Below, piece after piece: positions 26,089-34,480 of a DNA stretch of 64,000 bases. The notes under the pieces are model-generated. The model searched no databases and had not been told where the DNA came from. It saw only the letters and a program-made list of their open reading frames with translations. The first letter of the stretch is position 1. Every line of letters starts with the position of its first letter. The stretch comes from Sphingomonas abietis (lineage in GTDB: Bacteria > Pseudomonadota > Alphaproteobacteria > Sphingomonadales > Sphingomonadaceae), in contig NZ_CP115174.1 of the NCBI RefSeq assembly GCF_027625475.1, positions 1,364,001 to 1,428,000 of the forward strand. The letters are read 5' to 3'. The position numbers and the translations under genes are program-made.

Positions 26089-28461
26089 TCATTTCAGGCG
26101 AAATGCCGTGAAGACGTCGCCCAGCGCCGTTTGCATGGAGGAATTGCCGCCAGCTGCGATGACGACATACTGGTGTCCGTCTCGACCCATGTAGGTCATC
26201 GGGGTGGCGTATCCGCCGGCCGGCAATCTCGTCGCCCACAGCACCTTACCCGTGCGCTCGTCGATCGCCCGGAAATACTGGTCCTGCGTGGCGGCCATGA
26301 AGATCACGCCGCCGGCCGTCACGATGGAGCCACCGATATTGGGCGCGCCCAGCGGCAGCGGCAGGTGCGTAGCCATGCCGAAAGGCCCGCTGTTGGCCGC
26401 GTTGCCGATCGTGCGCTGCCACAGGATCTTGCGGCTCTTCAGATCGACGGCGGTAAGGAAGCCGTAAGGCGGCCGCTGGCACGGCACGCCGAGCCCGGTA
26501 AGGAAGGCGCCCCAGTGAACACCATAGGGCGTGCCGGCCTGCGCCGCGCCCGGCGCATTCTCGCCGCGCGGATCGGCCTTGGGCACGAGATGCTCTCGAT
26601 TGGCCTCGGCGCGGGTGATCATCTCGTCATAGTCTGCCATGCGGTTGGAATTGACGATCATCACGCCATGTCCTTCGTCGACCGAGACGCTACCCCAGTC
26701 GATACCGCCGAGCTCACCCGGCGTGCGGATGCTCGGCCCAATACGCATCGGGGTGAAAGGGCCGTCGTAGCGCGCCTGGCGGAACTTGATCCGGCAATAT
26801 TCCTGATCGAAGGGGGTGAGGCCCCACATATCAGCCTCGGTGAGGTTCGGCCCCACGAAGTCGGGCATCCCGACCGAGAAAGGTTGGGTGGGCGATGAGC
26901 GCTCCCCCGGCAGATCAGAGACAGGTACTGGCCGCTCCTCCACCTTGGTGAGCGGCTTGCCGGTACGGCGATCGAGGACGAACACCTGCCCCGACTTGGT
27001 GGCCTGGATCAGCGCCGGCACCGTGCCCTGGGCGGTCGGGAAGTTGGTCAGCACCGGCTGGGCGGCCAGATCATAGTCCCACAGATCGTGGTGTACCGCC
27101 TGGAACGTCCAGCGTACCGCCCCGGTCTGGCTGTCGAGCGCCACCACGGATGTCGAGAAATGATCGGTCGTGGGCGTGCGGTTGCCACCGAAATAATCGG
27201 GGCTGCCATTGCCCATCGGCACATAGACGAGGCCGAGCTTGTCATCGGCGCTGAACAGCGTCCAGCTGTTCGGCGTGGATGGGGTATAGTTCTTCCCGGG
27301 CGCCGGCGCGGCATGATCGTTGGGGCGGGCTGGATCGAACGCCCATTTCAGTTTGCCCGTGACGGCATCATAGCCGCGGATCACGCCCGGCGGCACATCG
27401 GTGGACTGGCCGTCGATCACGAACGCGCCGATCACCGCCGTGCCGTTGACGATCGTCGGCGGCGAGGTGGGGTAAGACCAGCCGATCGGGAACTTGCCCA
27501 TGCGGTCGAGCAGGTTCACCTGGCCGTTTTCACCGAAGCTCCGGCAGACTGCCCCCGTCTTCGCATCGAGCGCGATCAGGTGGTTGTCGACCGTGCCGAG
27601 CAGCAGCCGGGTCGGGCATTCGGTGACACCCTGCGGCGCGCGATAGAAGGCCAAGCCACGGCATACCGGATGGGTGATGCCGGCATAGTCCATCTTCGGA
27701 TCATGGCGCCAGAGCTGCTTGCCGGTGATCGGATCGAGCGCGAACACACTGCTGTAGGCCGTGCAGCCATAGACCGTTCCATCCACCATCAACGGCGTGA
27801 CTTCCAGACCGCCCGGCTGGCTCGCACCATCGGGTTTCATGCCGGAATGATAGGTCCAGGCCTGCTCCAGTGTTTGGGCATTGTCGGCATTGATCTGCCG
27901 AAGCGGCGAATAGCGTGTGCCATGTTCGGAATTGCCGAAATGGGACCAGTCGCCATGGCCGACCAGCGCCGCATCCACGGGGCTGGGAGCCGAGAGCGAG
28001 CCGTGAGATGCGGGAATGATCGCGACCGGCATCGTCACGAAACCGAGCACCACCACCGCCAGCGCCGTCATGGGGGCGGCCCAGCCGATGTGCCGTGCGA
28101 CACCTCCATCCCGCGAAAGCGAGCGCCGCACGGGCGGCAGGAGCAGCCACAGGCCGCCCACCGCCAGGAAGACGAGGCGAGGCATCAGCGCCCAGCCGTC
28201 CAGTCCCACTTCAGCAAGGCTCCAGATCACCGAAACGAGCAGCACCGCGTCATACAACAGCACGCCCGCGAAACGACGGCGCGCGATCAGATAGGCGGAG
28301 ACGAGCACGGCCAGCCCAGCCAGCACATAATAGGGCGATCCGCCCAGCGTCGTGAGATAGGCGCCTGGAAGCGCCAGCGCCAAACCCGTCACGGCCAGCA
28401 ACACGACGGTGAGATAGGGTGCCCGGCTGGGGGGGGACAAGCTCGGCGGCTCATTGCGCAT
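26089..28461 (-). CDS. Membrane-bound PQQ-dependent dehydrogenase (glucose/quinate type)
   Basis: The 790-residue protein has five N-terminal membrane helices (residues ~15-140) and a periplasmic quinoprotein beta-propeller, as in glucose dehydrogenase Gcd and quinate dehydrogenase. Propeller strands with WAFD, TGKVLWATRLPAGGYATPM and GRDGHQYVVIAAGG are typical. It oxidises a sugar or polyol in the periplasm and passes electrons to ubiquinone. It needs PQQ; no PQQ biosynthesis genes are in the window. Family membership is firm; the substrate is not readable. It diverges from a LacI regulator with a long perfect palindrome between them. Confidence 0.9.
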   Translation of the reverse strand: MRNEPPSLSPPSRAPYLTVVLLAVTGLALALPGAYLTTLGGSPYYVLAGLAVLVSAYLIARRRFAGVLLYDAVLLVSVIWSLAEVGLDGWALMPRLVFLAVGGLWLLLPPVRRSLSRDGGVARHIGWAAPMTALAVVVLGFVTMPVAIIPASHGSLSAPSPVDAALVGHGDWSHFGNSEHGTRYSPLRQINADNAQTLEQAWTYHSGMKPDGASQPGGLEVTPLMVDGTVYGCTAYSSVFALDPITGKQLWRHDPKMDYAGITHPVCRGLAFYRAPQGVTECPTRLLLGTVDNHLIALDAKTGAVCRSFGENGQVNLLDRMGKFPIGWSYPTSPPTIVNGTAVIGAFVIDGQSTDVPPGVIRGYDAVTGKLKWAFDPARPNDHAAPAPGKNYTPSTPNSWTLFSADDKLGLVYVPMGNGSPDYFGGNRTPTTDHFSTSVVALDSQTGAVRWTFQAVHHDLWDYDLAAQPVLTNFPTAQGTVPALIQATKSGQVFVLDRRTGKPLTKVEERPVPVSDLPGERSSPTQPFSVGMPDFVGPNLTEADMWGLTPFDQEYCRIKFRQARYDGPFTPMRIGPSIRTPGELGGIDWGSVSVDEGHGVMIVNSNRMADYDEMITRAEANREHLVPKADPRGENAPGAAQAGTPYGVHWGAFLTGLGVPCQRPPYGFLTAVDLKSRKILWQRTIGNAANSGPFGMATHLPLPLGAPNIGGSIVTAGGVIFMAATQDQYFRAIDERTGKVLWATRLPAGGYATPMTYMGRDGHQYVVIAAGGNSSMQTALGDVFTAFRLK

Positions 28462-28543
28462 GATTCAATCCTGTCTCGGGTGCGGGCTTCTGGCTCTCGC
28501 AACCCGCACCAATTTCCGATTTCGCTCGATCCATACCGTTAAT

Positions 28544-28577
28544 GAATAGCTATGCAAACTTATTTGCATAGCTATTC
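28544..28577. promoter_or_regulatory. 15-bp-arm perfect palindrome, likely LacI-family operator
   Basis: Arms GAATAGCTATGCAAA (28544-28558) and its exact complement (28563-28577) flank CTTA. Each arm contains the self-palindrome ATAGCTAT, at 28546-28553 and 28568-28575, exactly 22 bp (two turns) apart. It lies 83 bp before the dehydrogenase start and 75 bp before the LacI start. LacI proteins bind palindromes, so control of both genes is the natural inference. Confidence 0.75.
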
Positions 28578-28651
28578 GCAATGAGGTTGGTTCTGGTGCG
28601 GCTGGACGCGCTATACCCGTTGGCCCCGACAGCCTTCTGAGAGAGCCACCG

Positions 28652-29668
28652 TTGCCAGAGAAACCTCCTATTGCCACCGATCCACCATCGTCGATCGATG
28701 TGGCGCGCCTGGCAGGTGTCTCGCAATCGGCGGTCTCGCGCACCTTCACGCCGGGGGCCAGCGTGTCGCCTGTTATGCGCGAGAAAGTCGTCGCTGCTGC
28801 TGCTGCGCTGGGATACCAGCCCAACCTCATCCCCCGTATCATGGCGACGGGCCGCTCCGAAATCATCGCGGTTGCAGCGGGCGGCTTCTACAACCCTTAT
28901 TTCACCGATATTCTGGAGGTGCTTGTCCAGATGCTCCGGGATGCCGGCAAGCAGATGATGCTGGTCCACACCGAGAGCGATCTGGCGCTGGACGGAGTCG
29001 TCAGCGAACTGGCCCGTTATCGGGTGGATGCCGTCGTCACGCCTCTTTCGATCCGCAGTCGATCCGTGGCGGATGCGCTCAACGCCCTGCGCATTCCGAT
29101 CGTCACCCTGAACGCGGGGGTGACAGGCGGCCTGATCCGCGCCGTGATCTCGGACAGCGAAACCGCTTCCGCGCGGGCAGCTCAACTGCTCTGTCGGGCG
29201 GGCGGAACACGCTTCGGGTACATTGGTGGGCCGGAAAGTCCGCAACAAAACCTGCGCGAACAGGGGTTCGCGCGGCAATTGTCCATCCGTGGCGTCCATG
29301 AATATGCGCGCGCTATTGGGAACTTCGATTATGATGGCGGCTATCGGGCTGCGCTCCAACTGTTCGAGCAGGGCAGGCCCGATGCCATCTATTGCATGAA
29401 TGATCTGGCGGCCCTCGGTGCGATGGATGCGATCCGCAGCCGGCTCGGTCTGCGCATACCCGAAGACGTTTTGATCATGGGCTATGACAATATCGCCATG
29501 AGCCAGTGGCCGACTTACGATCTGAGCACATTCGACCAGGACAAGCCCGCGATCGTTCGAGCCGTGCTGGCACAACTGGGCGAGACCGCGCCGCAACTGG
29601 CCCCTATCAGGATACCGGCTTCGTTGATCGAGCGGCGCACGACCAGCAGATCGACTGAAGTTGCGTGA
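28652..29668 (+). CDS. LacI family transcriptional regulator
   Basis: The protein has 338 residues. The N-terminal helix-turn-helix is standard: SIDVARLAGVSQSAVSRTF, followed by the hinge helix region MREKVVAAAAALGYQPN. The periplasmic-binding-protein-like effector domain covers residues ~70-335 (AVAAGGFYNPYFTDILEVL, AIYCMNDLAALGAMDAI). The start is TTG at 28652 after GAGAG; no ATG or better start lies nearby. It is divergent from the PQQ dehydrogenase, whose substrate or product is the likely effector. Confidence 0.9.
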   Translation: MPEKPPIATDPPSSIDVARLAGVSQSAVSRTFTPGASVSPVMREKVVAAAAALGYQPNLIPRIMATGRSEIIAVAAGGFYNPYFTDILEVLVQMLRDAGKQMMLVHTESDLALDGVVSELARYRVDAVVTPLSIRSRSVADALNALRIPIVTLNAGVTGGLIRAVISDSETASARAAQLLCRAGGTRFGYIGGPESPQQNLREQGFARQLSIRGVHEYARAIGNFDYDGGYRAALQLFEQGRPDAIYCMNDLAALGAMDAIRSRLGLRIPEDVLIMGYDNIAMSQWPTYDLSTFDQDKPAIVRAVLAQLGETAPQLAPIRIPASLIERRTTSRSTEVA

Positions 29669-29982
29669 TGCGCGGCTTTGGCGTTTATCCCATGCTTGGC
29701 ATCGGCGACATCTAAGCCCTGACGTCCGCTATGCACCTCCGCGTCGCCAGAAACCGGTTCGGGTGAAATCCACCAGGTTGAGCCCTTCCCCGACGTGTTG
29801 CGACATAGACATCTTTCGCGAGGGGGAGATCGGCAATGATGAAGACTTGGTCATTCCCTGCGCTGGCCGTTTTCGTGCCGCAAAACCTGAGCTAACCTCG
29901 CTCGTCGAAAGACAGGAGTGCAGGCGATGGCCCTTCGAAAAATCCCGATTCCAGCGTTCGCCCAACGCCGGGATCGTCCGAC
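29669..29982. other. Intergenic, convergent gene ends, nothing recognised
   Basis: About 314 bp lie between the LacI gene and the end of the quinone-oxidoreductase gene. Short frames on both strands lack ribosome binding sites and family resemblance. I see no hairpin with a T-run. Confidence 0.4.
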
Positions 29983-31002
29983 TCACTCGAATGAAGTCGG
30001 GTGCCGGCTCATGACGACTTTCCCGACCTCTGAACCGCTTTCAACCAGGCGATGGGCTTCTTTCAGAGTTTCCGCGTCAAAGGGGAAAAGCCTTCGCGTC
30101 ATCGTGGAACGAAGCACGCCCGCATCGACCAGTGCGGCGATCTCGTTCAGGATGCGGTGCTGGCCGATCAGATCGGGCGTGCCGAACAGGGCGCGCGTGA
30201 ACACCATTTCCCAATGCAGCGACACGCTCTTGGCCTTCAAAGGGGCGGCGTCGAGCGTATCGTGATCGTCGATCACGCCGATCTTGCCGTGCGGTGCAAC
30301 GATCTCCACCAGCGCCGGCATGTGCCGTGCCGTATGAGTCAGCGACGCAACATAGCTGACCGGCGCCGCGCCGAGCGCCGCAACCTGCGACGGCATCGGC
30401 TGGCTGTGATCGATGACGTGATGCGCGCCCATCTCCAGACACCATTTGCGGCTTTCGGGTCGCGACGCGGTGGCGATGACTGTCAGCCCGGTCAGACGCC
30501 GCGCAAGCTGAATAAGGATCGAACCGACGCCCCCGGCACCTCCGACGACAAGCAGGGAAGGCGCCTCGGCCGGTTTGCCGGGCGCCACCCCCAAACGGTC
30601 GAACAGGAGTTGCCAGGCGGTCAGACTGGTCAGCGGAAGGGCTGCAGCCTCGGCGAAGGACAGCGTTGCGGGCATCATGCCCACCATCCGCTCGTCGACC
30701 AGGTGCAATTCTGCATTGGCGCCCGGCCGGGTGAAGGTGCCGGCATAGAATACGCGGTCGGCGGCCCTGAACAGGCTGGTCTCGGTGCCGCAGGCGACGA
30801 CGGTGCCGGCGGCATCCCAACCAAGGGCATCAACCTCTTGCGGCACTGCGACGCTGCCGGAGCGGACCTTGGTATCGACGGGATTGATCGAGACGGCCTC
30901 GACACGGACCAGGAGATCGCGCGGGTCGGGCAGCGGGTCAGGGCGGTCAGTCTCGATGAAGCTGGCCGGCCCGGCGTGCTTTTGAAACAGGATGGCTTTC
31001 AT
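29983..31002 (-). CDS. MDR-family quinone oxidoreductase / zinc-type alcohol dehydrogenase
   Basis: The 339-residue product is a medium-chain dehydrogenase/reductase: an N-terminal GroES-like domain (VRVEAVSINPVDTKVRSG) and a Rossmann domain with LLVVGGAGGVGSILIQLARR near residue 150. Catalytic zinc ligands of alcohol dehydrogenases are not evident, so an NADPH:quinone or enone reductase is more likely. It is divergent from an HxlR regulator across 101 bp with nested inverted repeats. HxlR/MDR pairs often respond to quinones or aldehydes. Confidence 0.88.
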   Translation of the reverse strand: MKAILFQKHAGPASFIETDRPDPLPDPRDLLVRVEAVSINPVDTKVRSGSVAVPQEVDALGWDAAGTVVACGTETSLFRAADRVFYAGTFTRPGANAELHLVDERMVGMMPATLSFAEAAALPLTSLTAWQLLFDRLGVAPGKPAEAPSLLVVGGAGGVGSILIQLARRLTGLTVIATASRPESRKWCLEMGAHHVIDHSQPMPSQVAALGAAPVSYVASLTHTARHMPALVEIVAPHGKIGVIDDHDTLDAAPLKAKSVSLHWEMVFTRALFGTPDLIGQHRILNEIAALVDAGVLRSTMTRRLFPFDAETLKEAHRLVESGSEVGKVVMSRHPTSFE

Positions 31003-31027
31003 GATTGTCCGTCAGGTCTGCGATGCG

Positions 31028-31088
31028 GGAAGCCAGTCGCGATGCCTGCCCGATTTGGCAAGTATGGCTATTTTCCGTACTGGCTTCC
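31028..31088. promoter_or_regulatory. Nested inverted repeats in the HxlR/MDR spacer
   Basis: GGAAGCCAGT (31028-31037) is repeated exactly in inverted form at 31079-31088. A shorter imperfect pair, AGTATGG and CCGTACT, lies inside at 31061-31081. The outer pair brackets most of the spacer between the two divergent starts. An HxlR dimer operator plus overlapping promoters is the likely content. Confidence 0.45.
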
Positions 31089-31103
31089 TGAAAGGGAAGT
31101 ATC

Positions 31104-31466
31104 ATGGCTGATCGACACTATCGCACCATCCCGGGTTGTCCGGTCGAAGTGACTCTGGATCTCATCGACGGGCGCTGGAAGGGCGTCGTCCTTCATCATC
31201 TGATGGCCGGGCAATGCCTGCGCTTCAGCGAACTGCATCGCCGCTTGCCCGGCATCACGCCCCGGCTGCTGACCAAGCAATTGCGCGATCTCGAAACCGA
31301 CGGCTTTGTGTCGCGAACCGTTCATGCCGAGGTGCCGCCACGGGTCGAATACCGCATCACAGAAGAAGGAGAGAGCCTGCGCCCCCTGATCGAATTCGCC
31401 GAGACTTGGGGCAGGGCACGGATGGCAAGAGTGCAGGCGGCCCACGCCAGCCAACGTGTCGCATAA
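31104..31466 (+). CDS. HxlR family winged-helix regulator
   Basis: The 120-residue protein has the HxlR signature: a Cys near the N-terminus (IPGCPVEVTLDLIDGRWKG), LRFSELHRRLPGITPRLLTKQLRDLE as recognition region, and the wing RVEYRITEEGESL. The conserved Cys is the redox- or electrophile-sensing residue in characterised relatives. AAGGGAAG precedes the ATG. It is divergent from the quinone oxidoreductase, its probable target. Confidence 0.9.
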   Translation: MADRHYRTIPGCPVEVTLDLIDGRWKGVVLHHLMAGQCLRFSELHRRLPGITPRLLTKQLRDLETDGFVSRTVHAEVPPRVEYRITEEGESLRPLIEFAETWGRARMARVQAAHASQRVA

Positions 31467-31665
31467 GGGTTGCCTTTCTCGGCGGCTGGGCCCGCTGAAC
31501 GATATCAATTGGTGGGCTGTTGCAGAGGGCCATTGCGGAATGTCGGTTTCCCCTTGGGGGGCGTTCCGAAAACCTGTCCGAGCGGAACCCACCAGACCTC
31601 GCCATTCCCGAGTCGGAAAGCAGCGGACGGTCTGCAGTCGCCCACAGGCGGGCAATCCTGGCGGG

Positions 31666-32514
31666 TCACCGCGCCAAGTCGCGGACCACGCTTAAATGGT
31701 AATCCGCCGCCTCCTGCATCTCGGGGTTCCGGCCCGAGTCCGCCAAACACCAGACAACAACACACACACTTTTCAGAAGAGCATAGGCCGCGACAAGCTG
31801 CGGATCGGCATCAGGAAACATGGGCCATGCCTCGGCCGGTAGATTGGCAATGTCGTACTCGTGGGGGCCAAGACACGTATCCTCAAAATCCATCCAAAGA
31901 GGATTGCGACCGTCGTCGTCGAGTAAGAGGTTGCCGAGGTGCGAGTCTCCATGAAGCGCAACCCATCTGCCGTCGATCGCTTCGACTAGACGGCGCAGGC
32001 GCCGAAATTCCGTTTCCAACAAGTGCTTATCCGCCGCCGGAAGGACAGCGCCTAGATGATCGCCTGATAGGGTGTCCCAACATCGGTCCAAGGTTTCGGT
32101 GTAGGGCGGCAGCTTGCCGTCAAAATCCCTCAAGGCTTGGTGGACGGTAGCGAGCGACATCGCGGCCACTGACGCATCCGCTTCGCTCGCGGCCCTGCGA
32201 TGCTCGGCATACGGCCAAAACGTCACGACGGTAGAAGCTCGAACATACGGCCCGGCAAACTCCGGGATCGGAGCCAGCGTAGGTGCGCCACGATCTGCGA
32301 GATAACGGGTAACGACTATTTCTCTGCCGGCGCACTCGCTCGCCGTGGCGATCGGCTCGCCAGACTGAACTCTGGCGACGATCTTGTGTGGTGCGATCAA
32401 AAGAGACGTGTGGTGCGCTGCCTTCAGGAGTGTCGGCACGACCTGACCGAACCCGATCTGCTGGCAGATCGACTTTACCGCCGACATCTCCTCAAAAACG
32501 CTCGAACGAGGCAT
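31666..32514 (-). CDS. APH-type phosphotransferase family protein
   Basis: The 282-residue protein carries the aminoglycoside-phosphotransferase/choline-kinase signature: the Brenner motif WVALHGDSHLGNLLLDDDG with catalytic Asp, then WMDFEDTCLGPHEYDIANL with the metal-binding Asp. An N-lobe Lys may be in the IAPHKIVARVQSG strand. It could phosphorylate a small alcohol or an antibiotic; resistance cannot be claimed from this. The start at 32514 is preferred over 32487, where GAGGAG abuts the ATG too closely. Codon use is less GC-biased than in neighbours, consistent with transfer. Confidence 0.8.
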   Translation of the reverse strand: MPRSSVFEEMSAVKSICQQIGFGQVVPTLLKAAHHTSLLIAPHKIVARVQSGEPIATASECAGREIVVTRYLADRGAPTLAPIPEFAGPYVRASTVVTFWPYAEHRRAASEADASVAAMSLATVHQALRDFDGKLPPYTETLDRCWDTLSGDHLGAVLPAADKHLLETEFRRLRRLVEAIDGRWVALHGDSHLGNLLLDDDGRNPLWMDFEDTCLGPHEYDIANLPAEAWPMFPDADPQLVAAYALLKSVCVVVWCLADSGRNPEMQEAADYHLSVVRDLAR

Positions 32515-32970
32515 GTACAGCAGACTGCGCAAGAAGCTGCCCTTCCGCAATCCACCATTTATGCCACTCGCTGGTAAAGCGGCGGCAGCGGTACGGAAAT
32601 TTCCCAGTCCTCACAGTGCCCAGCTTTGGAGGCTTCCGGGCACCAGAACACCTGGGGAACGCGGCTGGAAAACCGCAGAAAACTGCGGTATATTGAGCTT
32701 TCGTTGGTCCCAAGTTTTCCCATCTGTTGCTCTTGCTGCGACCGTCGGACGCGGTTTCGGTGCCGCACATCTGGAATCGAGAACCAGCTCTTGCTCGGCC
32801 GGTTTCCCGACCTCTCGCTCCAGCAGGCGCGCCGGCTCGCCGGGGAGTCGGGCGTCGCGCGGTCATACCTCGGTAGGATCGGATCGCTGCCAAGCCAGAA
32901 TTCACCGACTGGCTCAGTCGGCTGGTGCCGATGGCTTCGCGGCGGCGCGGCCTGTCCGCGCTGATGGGCG
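32515..32970. other. Gap between APH-type gene and antiporter, mobile-element debris
   Basis: About 455 bp lack an intact gene. A small hairpin ACCGCAG-AAAA-CTGCGGT lies at 32672-32689. A short integrase-like translation follows at 32776-32870. The rest shows no coding signal. Confidence 0.4.
32776..32870 (+). pseudogene. Relic of a P4-type integrase arm-binding domain
   Basis: One plus-strand frame reads IENQLLLGRFPDLSLQQARR, followed by LAGESGV. P4-family tyrosine integrases carry LGRYPDLSLAEARxxA in their N-terminal DUF4102/arm-binding domain, so this is a recognisable but very short fragment. Neither the start nor the catalytic core is present. It may mark the far edge of the island that begins at tRNA-Thr. 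Confidence 0.5.
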
Positions 32971-34254
32971 TCAACCGGGGCGCGGGGCGGTGTCGCCCGC
33001 ATCGGCGACATCCTCTTCGCGTTCTCGTGAACGGCGGTTTCGCGCCTCGTCCGCCCGCGCCATCGCCGGCGTCGACAGCATGCCATGCAGAATGACCGAC
33101 ACAGTGATCGCCAGCGCCGAGATCGCCCATATCTGGTCCCGCTCGGCAAAGGCCTGGCGGTTGAAGGCATATTGCAGGTAGAACAAGGTGCCGATGCCGC
33201 GAATGCCGAAGAAGGCGATCAGCCCCCGCGGCCATCGCGTATGCCGCGATCCCAGGAAGCTGACCATGGCCGCGACCGGGCGGATGATGAAGATTAGCGC
33301 CACCGCCACGGCCGCGCCCATCGGGGTGATCGCCCGCAGCAGACCGGAGCCGAGGCCCCAGCCCAGGATCAGCAGGATGAGCATCACCAGCACTCGCTCG
33401 ATCTGCGCGGCGAATTCGGCCATCGTGACATGGAAGCGATCTTCGGGCGCCGTCGAGCGGATCGCGATCGCCGACACGAACACGGCGACGAAACCATTGC
33501 CGTGCAGCATCGTGGTGATCGCATAGCATAAGAAGGTCGCGCCGATCGCGGCGAGCCCTTCGCCGGTGTCGGACAGCTTGATCGCCGGCAGCTTGAAGAG
33601 CAGCATCCCGACCGACTTGCCGACGGCAACCCCGATCGCGATCCCGACGACCAGTTCGCCGAGAAAATCGACGGCCAGCCAGCGTCCGTAGCCGGCTCCG
33701 CCCCCGGCGAGCATCAGGGCGAGCAGGATGAAGGGGAAGGCAAAGCCGTCGTTGAGACCGGCCTCGGCGGTCAGCGCGAACCGGGCCTCGCCGTCGTCGC
33801 CCGATCCCGGCGGCCCGGTCTGCACGTCGGCGGCGAGCACGGGATCGGTCGGCGACAGGGCGGCGGCGAGCAGCAGTGCCGCCGGCCAGCCGAACCCCAG
33901 GCCATAATGAGCGAGCAGCAGCAGTCCCGCGATCGAGATCGGCATGGTGAGCAGCAGCAATCGCCAGGCCGACTGCCATTGTCGCACGCCGAACTGCCGA
34001 TCAAGGCGTAGTCCCGCGCCCATCAGCGCGATGACGACGATAATCTCGCTGATCTGCTCGCCGACAGTGCTGGCGCCGAGCGTCGTCGTGGTCGTCAGCC
34101 GGATCACCGACGTGAACGACAGCGCATAGCCGGCGGCGAGACACAGGATCGGCAGCGACAACGGGTATCCGCGCAGCATCATCGGTAGCCAGGTTGCGAG
34201 CAGGAGCAGCGCGCCGATCGCGAGCAGCAGGACGGGAGAGGAGATGGCGAGCAT
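32971..34254 (-). CDS. CPA1-type cation/proton antiporter
   Basis: The 427-residue protein has about twelve hydrophobic segments and the CPA1 core: IVVIALMGAGLRLDR, AAALSPTDPVLAADVQTGPPG with the functional Asp, and ALTAEAGLNDGFAFPFILLAL with the second Asp. It should exchange Na+ or K+ for protons across the inner membrane. The C-terminus is short and charged. It is transcribed alone. Confidence 0.88.
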   Translation of the reverse strand: MLAISSPVLLLAIGALLLLATWLPMMLRGYPLSLPILCLAAGYALSFTSVIRLTTTTTLGASTVGEQISEIIVVIALMGAGLRLDRQFGVRQWQSAWRLLLLTMPISIAGLLLLAHYGLGFGWPAALLLAAALSPTDPVLAADVQTGPPGSGDDGEARFALTAEAGLNDGFAFPFILLALMLAGGGAGYGRWLAVDFLGELVVGIAIGVAVGKSVGMLLFKLPAIKLSDTGEGLAAIGATFLCYAITTMLHGNGFVAVFVSAIAIRSTAPEDRFHVTMAEFAAQIERVLVMLILLILGWGLGSGLLRAITPMGAAVAVALIFIIRPVAAMVSFLGSRHTRWPRGLIAFFGIRGIGTLFYLQYAFNRQAFAERDQIWAISALAITVSVILHGMLSTPAMARADEARNRRSREREEDVADAGDTAPRPG

Positions 34255-34480
34255 GGCCAGTCAACGACCGGCTCGCCAAGTTGCCCCGTCCGCTACAAAA
34301 TTCAGCAATTGTTCGAGCACGCTGCGCCGTCACCAGCTTCCGCATCGCCGATAAAATGCTGGCCGATGCGCGACCGAGGGAACTCGCACGGCGTGCCTGC
34401 GTCTACCCGCCTCGATGGACAGTTGGCTGCCGTGACAACGGCTTGAGGTCGATCGCACACAATCTGATGATGGACCTTTG

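Noticed and set aside
31666..32514. Aminoglycoside resistance gene
   Set aside because: The APH fold is clear, but sequence features that identify known resistance enzymes are not recognisable, so only the family is called.
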